Of a stretch of 36,805 nucleotides of DNA, positions 16,779 to 25,860 are shown piece by piece. The DNA lies in the NCBI GenBank assembly GCA_020446675.1, contig JAGREE010000062.1:1-36805 (forward strand), in the 5' to 3' direction. Positions within the stretch are counted from its first letter, which is position 1, and each line of letters opens with the position of its first letter. The translations under genes were made by a program, and so were the position numbers. Under the pieces are notes generated by a model. That model was not told the DNA's origin, did no database searches, and worked only from the letters and a program-made list of their open reading frames with translations. Source of the DNA: Alphaproteobacteria bacterium (GTDB taxonomy: Bacteria > Pseudomonadota > Alphaproteobacteria > Sphingomonadales > Emcibacteraceae).

Positions 16779-18221
16779 TTATGGCAAAAGTATTTGCGCC
16801 AATATAGGGGGTGTCACCGGTAATGAGATATTTGTGTATCCCTGTTCTGCAATATTATAAGCCACCATAGGCAGACTTCCCACATGTGCATCCGCACGTT
16901 GTGAAGCAACCAGATTAAGTGCATCAGCTACTGATCTGACCGGGATAACATCAATATCGGGATAGTTGGCCTTAAGATAATCAATGAAGGCATATCCCTC
17001 GACCACAGCCACTTTTCGACCGGAAAGTCCGTCAAGATTTCCTATAATCCTTTCGTCCTTTCTGGCAAAGATCATATAGGTCGATACAAGATACTCATCT
17101 GTAAAATCAAGAAATTCCGATCTTTCGTGCGTTGGTGTTGTCAAACCTATTACATCCACCTGGCCATCTTTGATTTTAGTTAAAGAATCTGCCCAGTTCA
17201 GGCTTGGGACTGTTTCAAACCTAATATTAAGTTTATCCGCAATTTTTCTTAAATACGACCCTGTAACACCGGTAATTTCACCGGCATTATCAATAAATTC
17301 AAGCGGCGCCACTGTGGGGTCTGCAGCAACCCTGATCACATTATTGCGCGAAAGCCACGCTTGTTCTTCACTAGTCAGTCCAATATCCTCAAGACTTCCA
17401 CTTATCTTTGAAGTCTGCCATTTATCTGTCAGTGCTACAAATTCCTGCTCGCTGACAGCGGCCATGCCTTTTTCTAAAATTGATATCAGGATCGGCCAAT
17501 CCTTACGGGCAGCAAAACGGATATAATCGGCATTATCCGTTTCCGGGAAAAATTTGTCACCTATAACTTCTATATCCGGCAGCAGACTTGTCCGGATCAT
17601 ATATTGCGAGGCAGGCAATATATCAGCATGAACATCAATCGTCCCCGCAGAGAGGGCTTTAAGTGCTTTGAGTGTTGAATCAAATTCGACAAGGTTAAGG
17701 TCAGGGAAATTCTCTTTATAAACCCTTTCTGGGATTGAATCGATAACAACCCCTATCCTTTTATTTTGCAGATCATAGAAGCTTGAAATATGTTTTGAGC
17801 CTCGCCGTCCGAAATATACCATCGGCAGGTCAAGATAAGGCACCGTAAAATTAAGATATTCCTCACGTTCTGGAGATTGAATGATGCTCTGCGCCATATC
17901 AATTTCCTTATTTCTTAATTTTCCAAGCAACTCTGACCAGAGCAAGCCATTTACATAAACGATTTTTAACCCGACTTTTTCCGCAACCAGATTCAAATAA
18001 TCAATAGAGAAGCCTAAAGCTTTTCCATCACGGACAAAATCAAGTGGTGCCCATTCCATTTCATTGGTAGATCGAATGACCGGATGCTGTTCAATCCAGA
18101 GTTTTTCCTCGTCAGTTAAATTGACTTCATTGCCAGAAGGTTGAGCGAGAGCATCAGATTGAAAAATCAGAAAAAAAACAAATAATAAAAATAATTTAAA
18201 TATGTGTTTCTGAAAATTCAC
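16779..18221 (-). pseudogene. 5' part of a frameshifted sensor histidine kinase (signal peptide, two SBP_bac_3 domains)
   Basis: Periplasmic sensory half of a receptor kinase, starting with GTG (AAGAG upstream) and a signal peptide ending near ALAQ. Two solute-binding domains follow (about 30-270 and 285-480), each introduced by the L-T-x-E-E-x-x-W linker also seen in the three-sensor cyclase at 8071-11493. After GYTNISLPVTPP the frame leaves the family pattern and stops eight codons later. Reading one extra C in the C5 run (minus strand, 16807-16811) gives GYTNISLPVTPPYIGANTF and runs without a stop into the kinase part. With that correction it aligns without gaps to the third sensor domain of the cyclase, 25 residues against 25 from GYTNI to PLLAS. 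The joined product would be about 820 residues. Confidence 0.82.
16807..16811. other. Probable frameshift site (G5 run) in the sensor kinase gene
   Basis: The two frames overlap without a stop between 16782 and 16854, so the lost base lies in that interval. The five-base homopolymer at 16807-16811 is the best position because adding one base there restores a gapless match to the paralogous sensor domain. It may be a true mutation or an error in the sequence. Confidence 0.6.
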
Positions 18222-18245
18222 AAATATAACTCTTTAATAAAAAAT

Positions 18246-18303
18246 ACCAATTTTCCTGATCAGACAGATTTTTGTTTTTCAATGAAATATAGACAAAATT
18301 GGT
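18246..18303. repeat. 9-base inverted repeat in the divergent kinase/POT promoter region
   Basis: ACCAATTTT (18246-18254) and AAAATTGGT (18295-18303) are exact reverse complements 40 bases apart, in the 244 bases between the GTG of the sensor kinase and the start of the POT transporter. They could be paired operators or a hairpin; being A+T-rich, chance is not excluded. Confidence 0.35.
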
Positions 18304-18366
18304 TAATTTTTAGCTAGTGACCTTTTAAATATAAAAAAATTCATAAAACACTGAAAATAAAAGAAT

Positions 18367-18393
18367 TTGACAGCCATTTAGTTGATATATACG
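18367..18393 (+). promoter_or_regulatory. Candidate promoter of the POT transporter gene
   Basis: A perfect -35 box TTGACA (18367-18372) is followed after 15 bases by TATACG (18388-18393). The short spacer makes the assignment tentative. The expected transcript starts about 65 bases before the preferred ATG. Confidence 0.35.
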
Positions 18394-18465
18394 CTTTCAG
18401 AAATATCCGTTGGTATGGCGTAGAAAATGCCCTTATCCAGCATTTATTCAGTGAAGAGATTAATT

Positions 18466-20010
18466 ATGGAAGAGCCGGACGCTGGTCAATCCACGACAAT
18501 CAAAGATGTAAAACAGCTCGCTCTATGGTCTTCTCTCTGCAGTCTTTCCTATGTATTCTGGATTTGCGGCGGCATGGAGATGATCGAACGCCTTGCCTAT
18601 TACGGGGCAAGAATGGTTTCCGGCCTTTATGCCACTGACAGTGCAGCAAATGGCGGGCTGGGCATCACTGAAACAGAGCTTGGGACAATTTTTCTGGTTT
18701 GGGCAATGGTACAAACGTGGGTTCCTGTTGTCACTGGCGGATTATCAGACAGGCTGGGATATAAAGAAACCATTTTTGCTTCAACTGTAATCAAAATAAT
18801 CGGTTATCTTTGTATGGCTTTATTTCCGACCTATTGGGGCTTTATGAGCGGCGCAATTATTCTGGCTTTCGGAACCGGAATTTTTAAGCCGGGCATACAG
18901 GGCACCATTGTGAAAAGCACCAACAGATCAAATAGTTCCATGGCATGGGGTGTTTTTTATCAAACGGTGAACATTGGCGGCTGGATCGGACCGCTCATTG
19001 CTGTCAGATTACAAATACTGGCCTGGGATCAGGTATTTTATGCCTGTGCACTGATCATCAGTGTGAATTTTTTATTTTTACTTACCTATAAAGAACCGGA
19101 TAAGCAGGTCCGGCTTGAAAGACAGGCAAAAATCAAAGCAGGAGAAATAAAGGAAAAACCGCTTTGGCAGGAAAGCCTGAACGAACTCAAGAACCCCATA
19201 TTGATCTGGTATATCATTATATTTTCCGGTTTTTGGTTTATGCTGATGTTTTTCTGGGATGTGGCCCCGCTTTATTTCAGGGATTGGGTTGATACGGCAC
19301 CATTGGTTAGCAGCTGGTTTGGCGATAACGGCACCCAAAATGAAACCCTAAAATTTTTATTGGGATTAAGCGAAGATGGCCGGGAAATTACACCCATCGG
19401 GCTGATCAGCTATAATGGACTGCTGATTATGACTGTGTGTTTTATCGTTGCCGGACTTTCCGCAAAACTGAAAGCAATGCATAGCCTTGCAATTGGAACA
19501 ATGCTGACATCATCTGCATTACTGATCCTGGGCATGTTTAATCTGGCATGGTTGATTGTGATTGGCATAGTCACATTTTCCATTGGTGAAATGCTATCAT
19601 CACCAAAAAGCAGCGAATTTCTGGGCAACATCGCCCCGGCAAGAAAGAAAGCAATGTATCTGGGTTTTTCACAAATGCCCATTGGGATCGGCTGGACCCT
19701 GGAAGGATTTATCGGCCCCTATCTTTACGGACAATGGGCGTCAAAAGAACAAATTTCCCGAATTGTTCTAAAAGACTTTGGCCTTAACAATGACCAGATA
19801 AGTGCCATTCCCGGTGGTGAAGCCTTTGGAAAGCTTATTGAACTGTCCGGTAAAAGCGCCAGTTTCCTGACCACTGAACTTTATTCTGGAAACAATATTG
19901 GTCTGGTGTGGTATTTTATGGCAACAGTCGGGATCATTTCAGCCGTTAGTATGGTTTTTTACGGCAAATGGATTTACAGAATTGCAAATACCCAAGTCAT
20001 TGAAGATTAG
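18466..20010 (+). CDS. POT/PTR-family proton-coupled oligopeptide transporter
   Basis: Inner-membrane symporter of 514 residues with 12 or more helices. The family signature E-x-x-E-R (EMIERLAYYGAR) is in the first helix, where it couples protons to peptide uptake, followed by the G-x-G-x-F-K-P-G segment (FGTGIFKPG) and the QTVNIGGWIGP stretch of helix 5. The start at 18466 (MEEPDAG) is preferred because GAAGAG precedes it; an in-frame ATG at 18427 would add 13 residues but lacks a ribosome binding site. The protein has a long loop between helices 7 and 8. Di- or tripeptides are the expected substrates, but this subgroup is poorly characterised. The gene is transcribed away from the broken kinase. 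Confidence 0.87.
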   Translation: MEEPDAGQSTTIKDVKQLALWSSLCSLSYVFWICGGMEMIERLAYYGARMVSGLYATDSAANGGLGITETELGTIFLVWAMVQTWVPVVTGGLSDRLGYKETIFASTVIKIIGYLCMALFPTYWGFMSGAIILAFGTGIFKPGIQGTIVKSTNRSNSSMAWGVFYQTVNIGGWIGPLIAVRLQILAWDQVFYACALIISVNFLFLLTYKEPDKQVRLERQAKIKAGEIKEKPLWQESLNELKNPILIWYIIIFSGFWFMLMFFWDVAPLYFRDWVDTAPLVSSWFGDNGTQNETLKFLLGLSEDGREITPIGLISYNGLLIMTVCFIVAGLSAKLKAMHSLAIGTMLTSSALLILGMFNLAWLIVIGIVTFSIGEMLSSPKSSEFLGNIAPARKKAMYLGFSQMPIGIGWTLEGFIGPYLYGQWASKEQISRIVLKDFGLNNDQISAIPGGEAFGKLIELSGKSASFLTTELYSGNNIGLVWYFMATVGIISAVSMVFYGKWIYRIANTQVIED

Positions 20011-20061
20011 TATGTTTTGCTAATCCTCAATGAATTATTTCCAAGCAATGATATTACGGAA

Positions 20062-20089
20062 TTGACAAAAAAGAACGTCAATCTATAAC
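20062..20089 (+). promoter_or_regulatory. Promoter of the uridine kinase gene, predicted leaderless
   Basis: TTGACA (20062-20067, perfect -35) is followed after 16 bases by TATAAC (20084-20089, 5 of 6 for -10). Only 7 bases separate the -10 from the ATG at 20097, so transcription should start at or within a base or two of the A of the start codon. There is no ribosome binding site. Confidence 0.6.
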
Positions 20090-20096
20090 TGAACCC

Positions 20097-20696
20097 ATGA
20101 AAATCATCACAATTTCAGGCGCAAGCGGGTCCGGTAAATCAACCCTGGCCGATCATATCCACAAGCAAAAAGACGGCAGTCTTTTACTGGGCATTGATCG
20201 TTATTATTTAAGCAAGGCCGAACAGGTTGAACGCCACGGATTTTTCAATTTTGATTATCCGGCAGCACTCGACACTGATCTGATGAAAGAGCATTTAATC
20301 CAGTTAAAAGAAACCGGCAAAGCCGACGTTCCGGTATATGATTTTAAAATCAGTAATCGGACCGGATACGAAACAGTATCCGTGAAAGATACCATCATCA
20401 TTGACGGACTTTTTGCCGGATCACTGCTTTCGGATATTGCGGATCTTAACATATTTGTTGATGTGGATCTTGACCTTGCCCTTCTCAGAAGGATTGAACG
20501 GGACATGAGAGAACGGGGGCGAACTCTGGAAAGCGTCACTGAACAATATATGAAGGATGTAAGACCAGCTTATTTCAAGCATATTGAAAATATAAAATCA
20601 TCCTCTGATATCATTCTCAGAAACAACACATCCATAGATGAATTGCTAAAAGAAGCAGAACATATCCTTACTCTGCTGGATAATAGTCAAAGCTGA
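20097..20696 (+). CDS. udk: Uridine kinase-like nucleoside kinase
   Basis: Cytoplasmic P-loop kinase of 199 residues that should phosphorylate uridine (and cytidine) to the monophosphate in pyrimidine salvage. Walker A GASGSGKS is at 8-15; Asp34 of GIDRYY matches the catalytic DxYY of uridine kinases. NFDYPAALDTDL and DVPVYDFKI are the nucleoside-binding segments, and RDMRERGRTLESV with EQYMKDVRPAY is the lid region. The length is close to the usual 210. The upstream promoter suggests a leaderless transcript. The TGA stop directly abuts the TGA of the convergent permease gene, the two forming the palindrome TGATCA. Confidence 0.88.
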   Translation: MKIITISGASGSGKSTLADHIHKQKDGSLLLGIDRYYLSKAEQVERHGFFNFDYPAALDTDLMKEHLIQLKETGKADVPVYDFKISNRTGYETVSVKDTIIIDGLFAGSLLSDIADLNIFVDVDLDLALLRRIERDMRERGRTLESVTEQYMKDVRPAYFKHIENIKSSSDIILRNNTSIDELLKEAEHILTLLDNSQS

Positions 20697-21998
20697 TCAG
20701 TCTATAATATTCATATGTTTGGCCCTGTAATGAATATAGCCAATGATGAAAATGATATAGCTAACAATCAGGCCAGACCCGATAAGCCCGATACTTGACC
20801 AGGACAGCGCCAGTTGGGCAAGCAATATGAGTATCCCGCCAACACAGATTGTTTTTAATGTCCGCTCGGAAAGCTTTAAATGGGCAGAGGCAAAAACATC
20901 TGGCAGCCGTGTTGAGAGCAGATAGGCCGCAATGATCGGGATCATATCATAAATAAACACAAGGCCACTACCGAGCATGACGATATAATTGAGTGACCAG
21001 CCAAGTAGAACCGGGGCCCCACCGACAAAAAGCAGAATAGTCAAAAGTATATGCGGGGTGTTAAACCGCTCATTGACAACAGCCAAACCCTTTGGCAACC
21101 ATCCGTCTTCGCAGGCAATGAGCACTGATTTTGTCGCCCAGGTAAATGTAGAATTAATACTGGTTGCCAGAGCAAAAAGACCCGCCCCAACCATAAACGC
21201 AACATAAAGATAATCAGGCAGAATTTCTCTGGCCACATCAGAAAGCGTGGCATTTGCTGTTTGCTCCAGCGGTAATATTCCAACGGCGACAATGGAAACG
21301 AGTGCAAAAAAACAGGCCGCAATAAGCGTGCTGAAAATCATGGCCCGCGGCAGATCACGGTGCGGGTTTTTCATTTCCCCGCCAATTTCTGAAATATATT
21401 GTGCACCACCCGTGGCAAACGACATCACCACACAGGCCAGAGCAAAGCCGTACCAGCCTTTGGGAAACAGATTTTCCTGATGAATGAAGTTGCTGTAATC
21501 AACCTCCAGAATACCGAAAAATATCAGCGATGATAAACCGACAAGCAAAAATACAATCATTATTTTCTGAACCACGGCTGCCGGATGTATCCCCACCAGA
21601 TTAACCAGGTAAAATAATACAAGTATACCAAACGCCACATAACGAATATTTAATGCCGGTACTAATGCCACCGCATAATTGGCAAAGCCAAGAGCAAATA
21701 AGGCAATAAGAATGTGGGTAATCAGCAAAACGGCCAGATAGAAAAACCCGATTTTTTTGCCCAACACCCGTTTACAGTAAACATAAAGTCCGCCTGTCGC
21801 TGGCATCGCCGAACCCATAAAAACCACGGGCATCTGTTTTATCAGGGATAAAATGGCCGAAAGAATAAAGGCAAATGGCACAGCATAAGCGGTATAATCA
21901 ATACCGATACCGATCAGCACCATAATGCCGGAGCCGATCACCTGCCCAAGAGCAAGAGCAAAAACATCCCAGAAATTCAGCGATTTTTTTAATTTCAT
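20697..21998 (-). CDS. APC-superfamily amino acid permease
   Basis: Inner-membrane amino acid transporter of 433 residues with about 12 helices. The unwound part of helix 1 is visible as GQVIGSGIM, the glycine-rich substrate-backbone site of this superfamily, and ATGGAQYISEIGGEMKNPHRDLPRA is the conserved helix 6 to loop region. The start at 21998 (MKLKKSLNF) is chosen because AAGGGA lies just upstream; a longer in-frame start would overlap the preceding gene. It begins 13 bases after the stop of the PLP enzyme gene and is surely in its operon, so a sulfur amino acid or a product of that enzyme is a reasonable guess for its substrate. Confidence 0.88.
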   Translation of the reverse strand: MKLKKSLNFWDVFALALGQVIGSGIMVLIGIGIDYTAYAVPFAFILSAILSLIKQMPVVFMGSAMPATGGLYVYCKRVLGKKIGFFYLAVLLITHILIALFALGFANYAVALVPALNIRYVAFGILVLFYLVNLVGIHPAAVVQKIMIVFLLVGLSSLIFFGILEVDYSNFIHQENLFPKGWYGFALACVVMSFATGGAQYISEIGGEMKNPHRDLPRAMIFSTLIAACFFALVSIVAVGILPLEQTANATLSDVAREILPDYLYVAFMVGAGLFALATSINSTFTWATKSVLIACEDGWLPKGLAVVNERFNTPHILLTILLFVGGAPVLLGWSLNYIVMLGSGLVFIYDMIPIIAAYLLSTRLPDVFASAHLKLSERTLKTICVGGILILLAQLALSWSSIGLIGSGLIVSYIIFIIGYIHYRAKHMNIID

Positions 21999-22011
21999 CT
22001 GATCCCTTTCA

Positions 22012-23211
22012 TCAGAGCAGCGCGAGAGCGGCATCAAAATCCGCAATCAGATCGTCGGCATCCTCAAGCCCAACAGAAAGGCGGATCATTCCATCTGAAA
22101 TTCCCATTTCCAGCCGTTCTTCCTTAGGAATATCAAGAAAGGCCATCAGGGCCGGAATTTGTGTCGTGCTGCGCACCCCACCCAGACTTGCAGAAAAACA
22201 GCTAAGTTCAAGATTATCAAGAACTTTCAAGGCCCGGTCACCATCCCCGACATCAAATGTAAGCATCGCCCCGAATTTCGGCATTTGCGCTTTGGCGATT
22301 TCGTGCTGCGGATGGCTTTCAAGACCTGGATACCATACCCTGCCGACCTTGTTATGGCCTTCAAAATGCCGGGCCATTTTAGCGGCCGTTTTACAGGCAC
22401 GCTCAAGGCGGACACTTAAGGTCTGTATCCCGCGGCTGAGCATCCATGCATTAAAGGGGGCCAGTGGCGCGCCCAGCTTGACCATAGTATTCCAGCGGAT
22501 CTGTTCCAGAAAATCGGCGGGAAGAATATCCGATTTCATACAGATCGACCCGCCAATAACATCACTGTGGCCACCGATAAATTTGGTTGCACTTTCAACA
22601 ACAATATCCACACCCCATTCAAGTGGTCGCATGACATAGGGACTTGCAAATGTATTATCGCAGATTACAACAATGCCCCGTTCATGGGCCATTTCCACCA
22701 GTGGCGGAATAGCCGCCACCTTCATCGACGGGTTGGCAATTGTTTCAAAATAAATAACTTTGGTGTTGGGTCTGATCGCGGCTTTTACCGCTTCCGGGTT
22801 TGCCGTATCCACAAATGTGGTTTCAATATTATAATCGGTCAGCCGGTGATCAAGCATTTCGTGTGTTGAACTATAAGTGGTCCAGTCACAGACGATATGA
22901 TCCCCGCTTTTTAAAAGACCCAGAAGAGTAATAGATATTGCCGCCATACCGGACGCCGTTGCCAGACAGGCATCGCCGCCTTCAATCATCATCATCTGTT
23001 CTTCAAACTGATATTCGGATGGATTGCCGCAACGACCATAAATATTGACCTCTTTTCGCGCTCCATCAACTATTCTTTGAAAAATTTCGGCGTCATACTG
23101 AAAACTGGATGACATAATAATCGGCGGGCTGATTGATTTCGTTGCCGGATCAGGCGGCGTATAAACCGCCCTGCTGTCAAAATTTAGCCCCCTTCTTTTT
23201 TTATTATCCAT
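22012..23211 (-). CDS. Trans-sulfuration-type PLP enzyme (Cys/Met metabolism family)
   Basis: Cytoplasmic pyridoxal-phosphate enzyme of 399 residues in the family of cystathionine gamma-synthase, cystathionine gamma-lyase and methionine gamma-lyase. The cofactor lysine is Lys210 (ESATKFIGGHSD), Asp185 (CDNTFASPY) pairs with the pyridine nitrogen, and YGRCGNP (58-64) supplies the Tyr/Arg that reach the neighbouring subunit. At the place of the methionine gamma-lyase cysteine (YGCT) this protein has YSST, which speaks against a typical methionine gamma-lyase; the exact reaction is open. The start at 23211 (MDNKKRRG) follows GTGGGA; an ATG 15 bases upstream and a TTG further up are possible but less likely. 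It is followed by the APC permease gene in one operon. Confidence 0.88.
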   Translation of the reverse strand: MDNKKRRGLNFDSRAVYTPPDPATKSISPPIIMSSSFQYDAEIFQRIVDGARKEVNIYGRCGNPSEYQFEEQMMMIEGGDACLATASGMAAISITLLGLLKSGDHIVCDWTTYSSTHEMLDHRLTDYNIETTFVDTANPEAVKAAIRPNTKVIYFETIANPSMKVAAIPPLVEMAHERGIVVICDNTFASPYVMRPLEWGVDIVVESATKFIGGHSDVIGGSICMKSDILPADFLEQIRWNTMVKLGAPLAPFNAWMLSRGIQTLSVRLERACKTAAKMARHFEGHNKVGRVWYPGLESHPQHEIAKAQMPKFGAMLTFDVGDGDRALKVLDNLELSCFSASLGGVRSTTQIPALMAFLDIPKEERLEMGISDGMIRLSVGLEDADDLIADFDAALALL

Positions 23212-23356
23212 TTTATTCCCACTCATATTATTTTTTATTGACTCATTCGTTATAGAATTGTGCGCCAATTTGCACAAGTCTCACCAGAAATTAATTTACG
23301 AACCGCTCAAGATAATATTTAATGAGAACATAATAATTTGAGGACGGGGAAAAATT

Positions 23357-24793
23357 ATGAAAACACAAAATACCAACAGAAGATCATTTATCAAAAAAAC
23401 GGCGGCCGCTGCGATTAGTTTTTCTATTGTGCCAAGACATGTTCTTGGTCAGGGATTTACGCCCCCGAGTGACCAGTTAAATGTCGCCATCATCGGTGGC
23501 GGAGGCAAGGGGTTTTCAGATGCTGTCAATGTCTGGGGTGACGGCGTATCAAATATCGCCGCAATTTGTGATGTGGACTGGAATATGGCGGCAGAGGCTT
23601 TTCAGAAATTTCCCAATGCAAAAAAATATAAGGATTTCAGAAAACTGTTGGATGAAATGACGGATATTGATGCCATAACTGTTTCCACCCCGGACCATAA
23701 TCATGCCGTCATCACTATGAATGCCATGAAACGCGGTATCCACACCTATGTACAAAAACCATTAACCCACAACATTTACGAGGCCCGCACGCTGACCAAA
23801 GCAGCGGAGCAATATAAGATTGTGACACAAATGGGCAATCAGGGTGCGTCAGGCGCCGGGGTCAAACAAATGATGAAATGGTTTGATCAGGGAATGATTG
23901 GAAATGTTCATGAAGTTCACGTCTGGACCAATCGGCCGGTTTGGCCCCAGGGCATAAAAAGCCCGACCAATATGCCCGCGATGCTTGACGGGCTGGATTG
24001 GGATACATGGATCGGACCAGCGGCGTGGGTTGATTATCATCCGCTTTATCATCCGTTTAAATGGCGCGGCTGGTGGAATTTCGGCACCGGGGCGCTTGGT
24101 GATATGGCCTGCCACCTTATTGACCCACCATTTCGGGTGCTTGGTCTTGGGTATCCGACCGAAGTCGAAAGCAGTGTCGGTGCCACATATTCACAGGACT
24201 GGATACCGGATTATCTTCCCGCGTCCTGTCCACCGTCATCAAGAACCCAGCTCAGCTTCCCGGCAAGCAGGAAAAATCCTGTTCCCATTAAACTGACCTG
24301 GACCGATGGTGGCCTGCGGCCCTTTCATCCGGACCTGATACCAGCGGATCATGATATTGGCGATGAAGGCAGCACCAACGGCGTCATTATGATGGGGGAA
24401 AAAGGGATTATGACCTGTGGCACTTATGCGGAAAACCCGAAAGTTTACCTAAATTCAGGGGAACTCATCACCCAGGAACCGATTGAGCAGGAAATAACGC
24501 TTCCGGAAAACGGCCATCACAGGCACTGGGTTGATGCCTGCAAACAGGGCTATGGCAGTCAAAAACATAAGGAACTCACATCGTCCTTTGATTTTGCCGG
24601 GCCGCTCACGGAATCAATATTGATGGGCAACCTGGCGATCCGAAGCTTTAATCTGCGTGAAAAGAATGGTGAGGATTTTGATTATCCCGGACGTAAAAAA
24701 CTTCTTTGGGACGGAGAAAATATGGTCATTACAAATTTTGAGCCTGCCAATCAGTTTGTTATGAGGGAATATCGTGAAGGCTGGAGCCTTTAA
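23357..24793 (+). CDS. Tat-exported Gfo/Idh/MocA-family oxidoreductase
   Basis: NAD(P)-dependent sugar oxidoreductase of 478 residues with a twin-arginine signal (NRRSFIKKT, Arg8-Arg9, cleavage near VLGQ), so it should fold with its cofactor and then enter the periplasm, as glucose-fructose oxidoreductase of Zymomonas does. The nucleotide-binding loop is IIGGGGKG (45-52). The catalytic segment reads VQKPLTH (132-138) where most members have EKP, keeping the lysine. GDMACHLID carries the second active-site region. GAGGACGGGG gives a strong ribosome binding site. It lies 33 bases before kdgK and forms an operon with it. Substrate unknown; a sugar or uronate of the neighbouring polysaccharide locus is inferred. 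Confidence 0.88.
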   Translation: MKTQNTNRRSFIKKTAAAAISFSIVPRHVLGQGFTPPSDQLNVAIIGGGGKGFSDAVNVWGDGVSNIAAICDVDWNMAAEAFQKFPNAKKYKDFRKLLDEMTDIDAITVSTPDHNHAVITMNAMKRGIHTYVQKPLTHNIYEARTLTKAAEQYKIVTQMGNQGASGAGVKQMMKWFDQGMIGNVHEVHVWTNRPVWPQGIKSPTNMPAMLDGLDWDTWIGPAAWVDYHPLYHPFKWRGWWNFGTGALGDMACHLIDPPFRVLGLGYPTEVESSVGATYSQDWIPDYLPASCPPSSRTQLSFPASRKNPVPIKLTWTDGGLRPFHPDLIPADHDIGDEGSTNGVIMMGEKGIMTCGTYAENPKVYLNSGELITQEPIEQEITLPENGHHRHWVDACKQGYGSQKHKELTSSFDFAGPLTESILMGNLAIRSFNLREKNGEDFDYPGRKKLLWDGENMVITNFEPANQFVMREYREGWSL

Positions 24794-24826
24794 TATAAAA
24801 ACACCAAAAAATGGAAAGACTAAATA

Positions 24827-25855
24827 ATGGTGGATATTGTAACCTTTGGTGAAGTTCTTTTAAGGCTGAAAAGCCCGGGATATGAACGCTTTTTTCAATC
24901 CCCTCAGTTTGAGGCAACCTTCGGGGGAGCAGAGGCCAATGTGGCGAATAGCCTTTCTCATTTCGGCCTAAATGTTGCTCATGTCACCGCCCTTCCCGAT
25001 AATGATATTGCCCAGGCAGCCGTGTGCGACCTTCGCCGCTATGGTGTCGATACCCGTTTCATAAATTATCAAGGAAAACGAATTGGCACATATTATCTGG
25101 AAGCGGGGGCATCACTGCGTCCGGGCCGTGTTATTTATGACCGCGCCCATTCATCCCTGTCTGAAGCGCAGATTGATGATTTTAACTGGGATAAAATTCT
25201 TGCGGGCGCAAAATGGTTTCATACATCCGGGATCACACCGGCCATAAGCCACTCTGCGGCGGGCATTACTCTGGACGCTATGAAAACGGCCAGGAAAATG
25301 GGACTTACCGTTTCACTTGACCTGAATTATCGGGCCAATTTATGGCAATATGGGAAAACAGCCACCGAAGTCATGCCCGAACTTGCCAAACATGCTGACA
25401 TTATCATTGCCGGACGTGAAGACTGCCAGCAATGTCTGGGCGTTAATGTTGATTTGAAAGCGAAAGAAGATATTTCCGAACTTGATCACTTTAAAGCACT
25501 CAGCAGTGAAATGATGTACAGTTTTCCCGGCCTCAAAATGTTGGCAATAACCTTAAGGCAATCAATCCGTGCTGATTATCACCGCTGGTCGGCATGCCTT
25601 ACTGAGCGTGATAAATTTAGAAACACTGAAATCTATGATATTCATAATATTATTGACCGGGTTGGTGGCGGTGACAGCTTTTCTGCCGCCCTGATTTATG
25701 GACTTCACAAAAACCACTCAAAGCAAGACGCCCTTGATTTTGCCACCGCAGCAGGTGCCCTGAAACATTCTGTTCCGGGGGATATTAATCTGGTAACGGA
25801 AAAGGAAGTCAGATCATTAATGAAAGGCACATCAGGTGGCCGGGTTCAAAGATAA
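24827..25855 (+). CDS. kdgK: 2-dehydro-3-deoxygluconokinase (PfkB family)
   Basis: Cytoplasmic kinase that turns KDG into KDPG, the joint step of uronate catabolism before aldolase cleavage. The 342-residue protein has the PfkB substrate loop FGGAEANVAN (32-41), the middle segment SLDLNYRANLW typical of KDG kinases, and the ATP/anion-hole signature DRVGGGDSF (277-285) with Asp283 as catalytic base. GGAAAG precedes the ATG. The KDPG aldolase (eda) is not in the window. The stop codon lies 5 bases from that of the convergent SDR gene, and the two genes probably serve the same pathway from opposite strands. Confidence 0.92.
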   Translation: MVDIVTFGEVLLRLKSPGYERFFQSPQFEATFGGAEANVANSLSHFGLNVAHVTALPDNDIAQAAVCDLRRYGVDTRFINYQGKRIGTYYLEAGASLRPGRVIYDRAHSSLSEAQIDDFNWDKILAGAKWFHTSGITPAISHSAAGITLDAMKTARKMGLTVSLDLNYRANLWQYGKTATEVMPELAKHADIIIAGREDCQQCLGVNVDLKAKEDISELDHFKALSSEMMYSFPGLKMLAITLRQSIRADYHRWSACLTERDKFRNTEIYDIHNIIDRVGGGDSFSAALIYGLHKNHSKQDALDFATAAGALKHSVPGDINLVTEKEVRSLMKGTSGGRVQR

Positions 25856-25860
25856 AATTC

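Noticed and set aside
16779..16811. Phase-variation switch in the sensor kinase
   Set aside because: A five-base run is too short to be a typical contingency tract; a simple mutation or sequence error is more likely.
23357..24793. GH109 glycosidase for the Gfo/Idh protein
   Set aside because: Export and fold are similar, but I cannot see GH109-specific features, so only the broad family is called.
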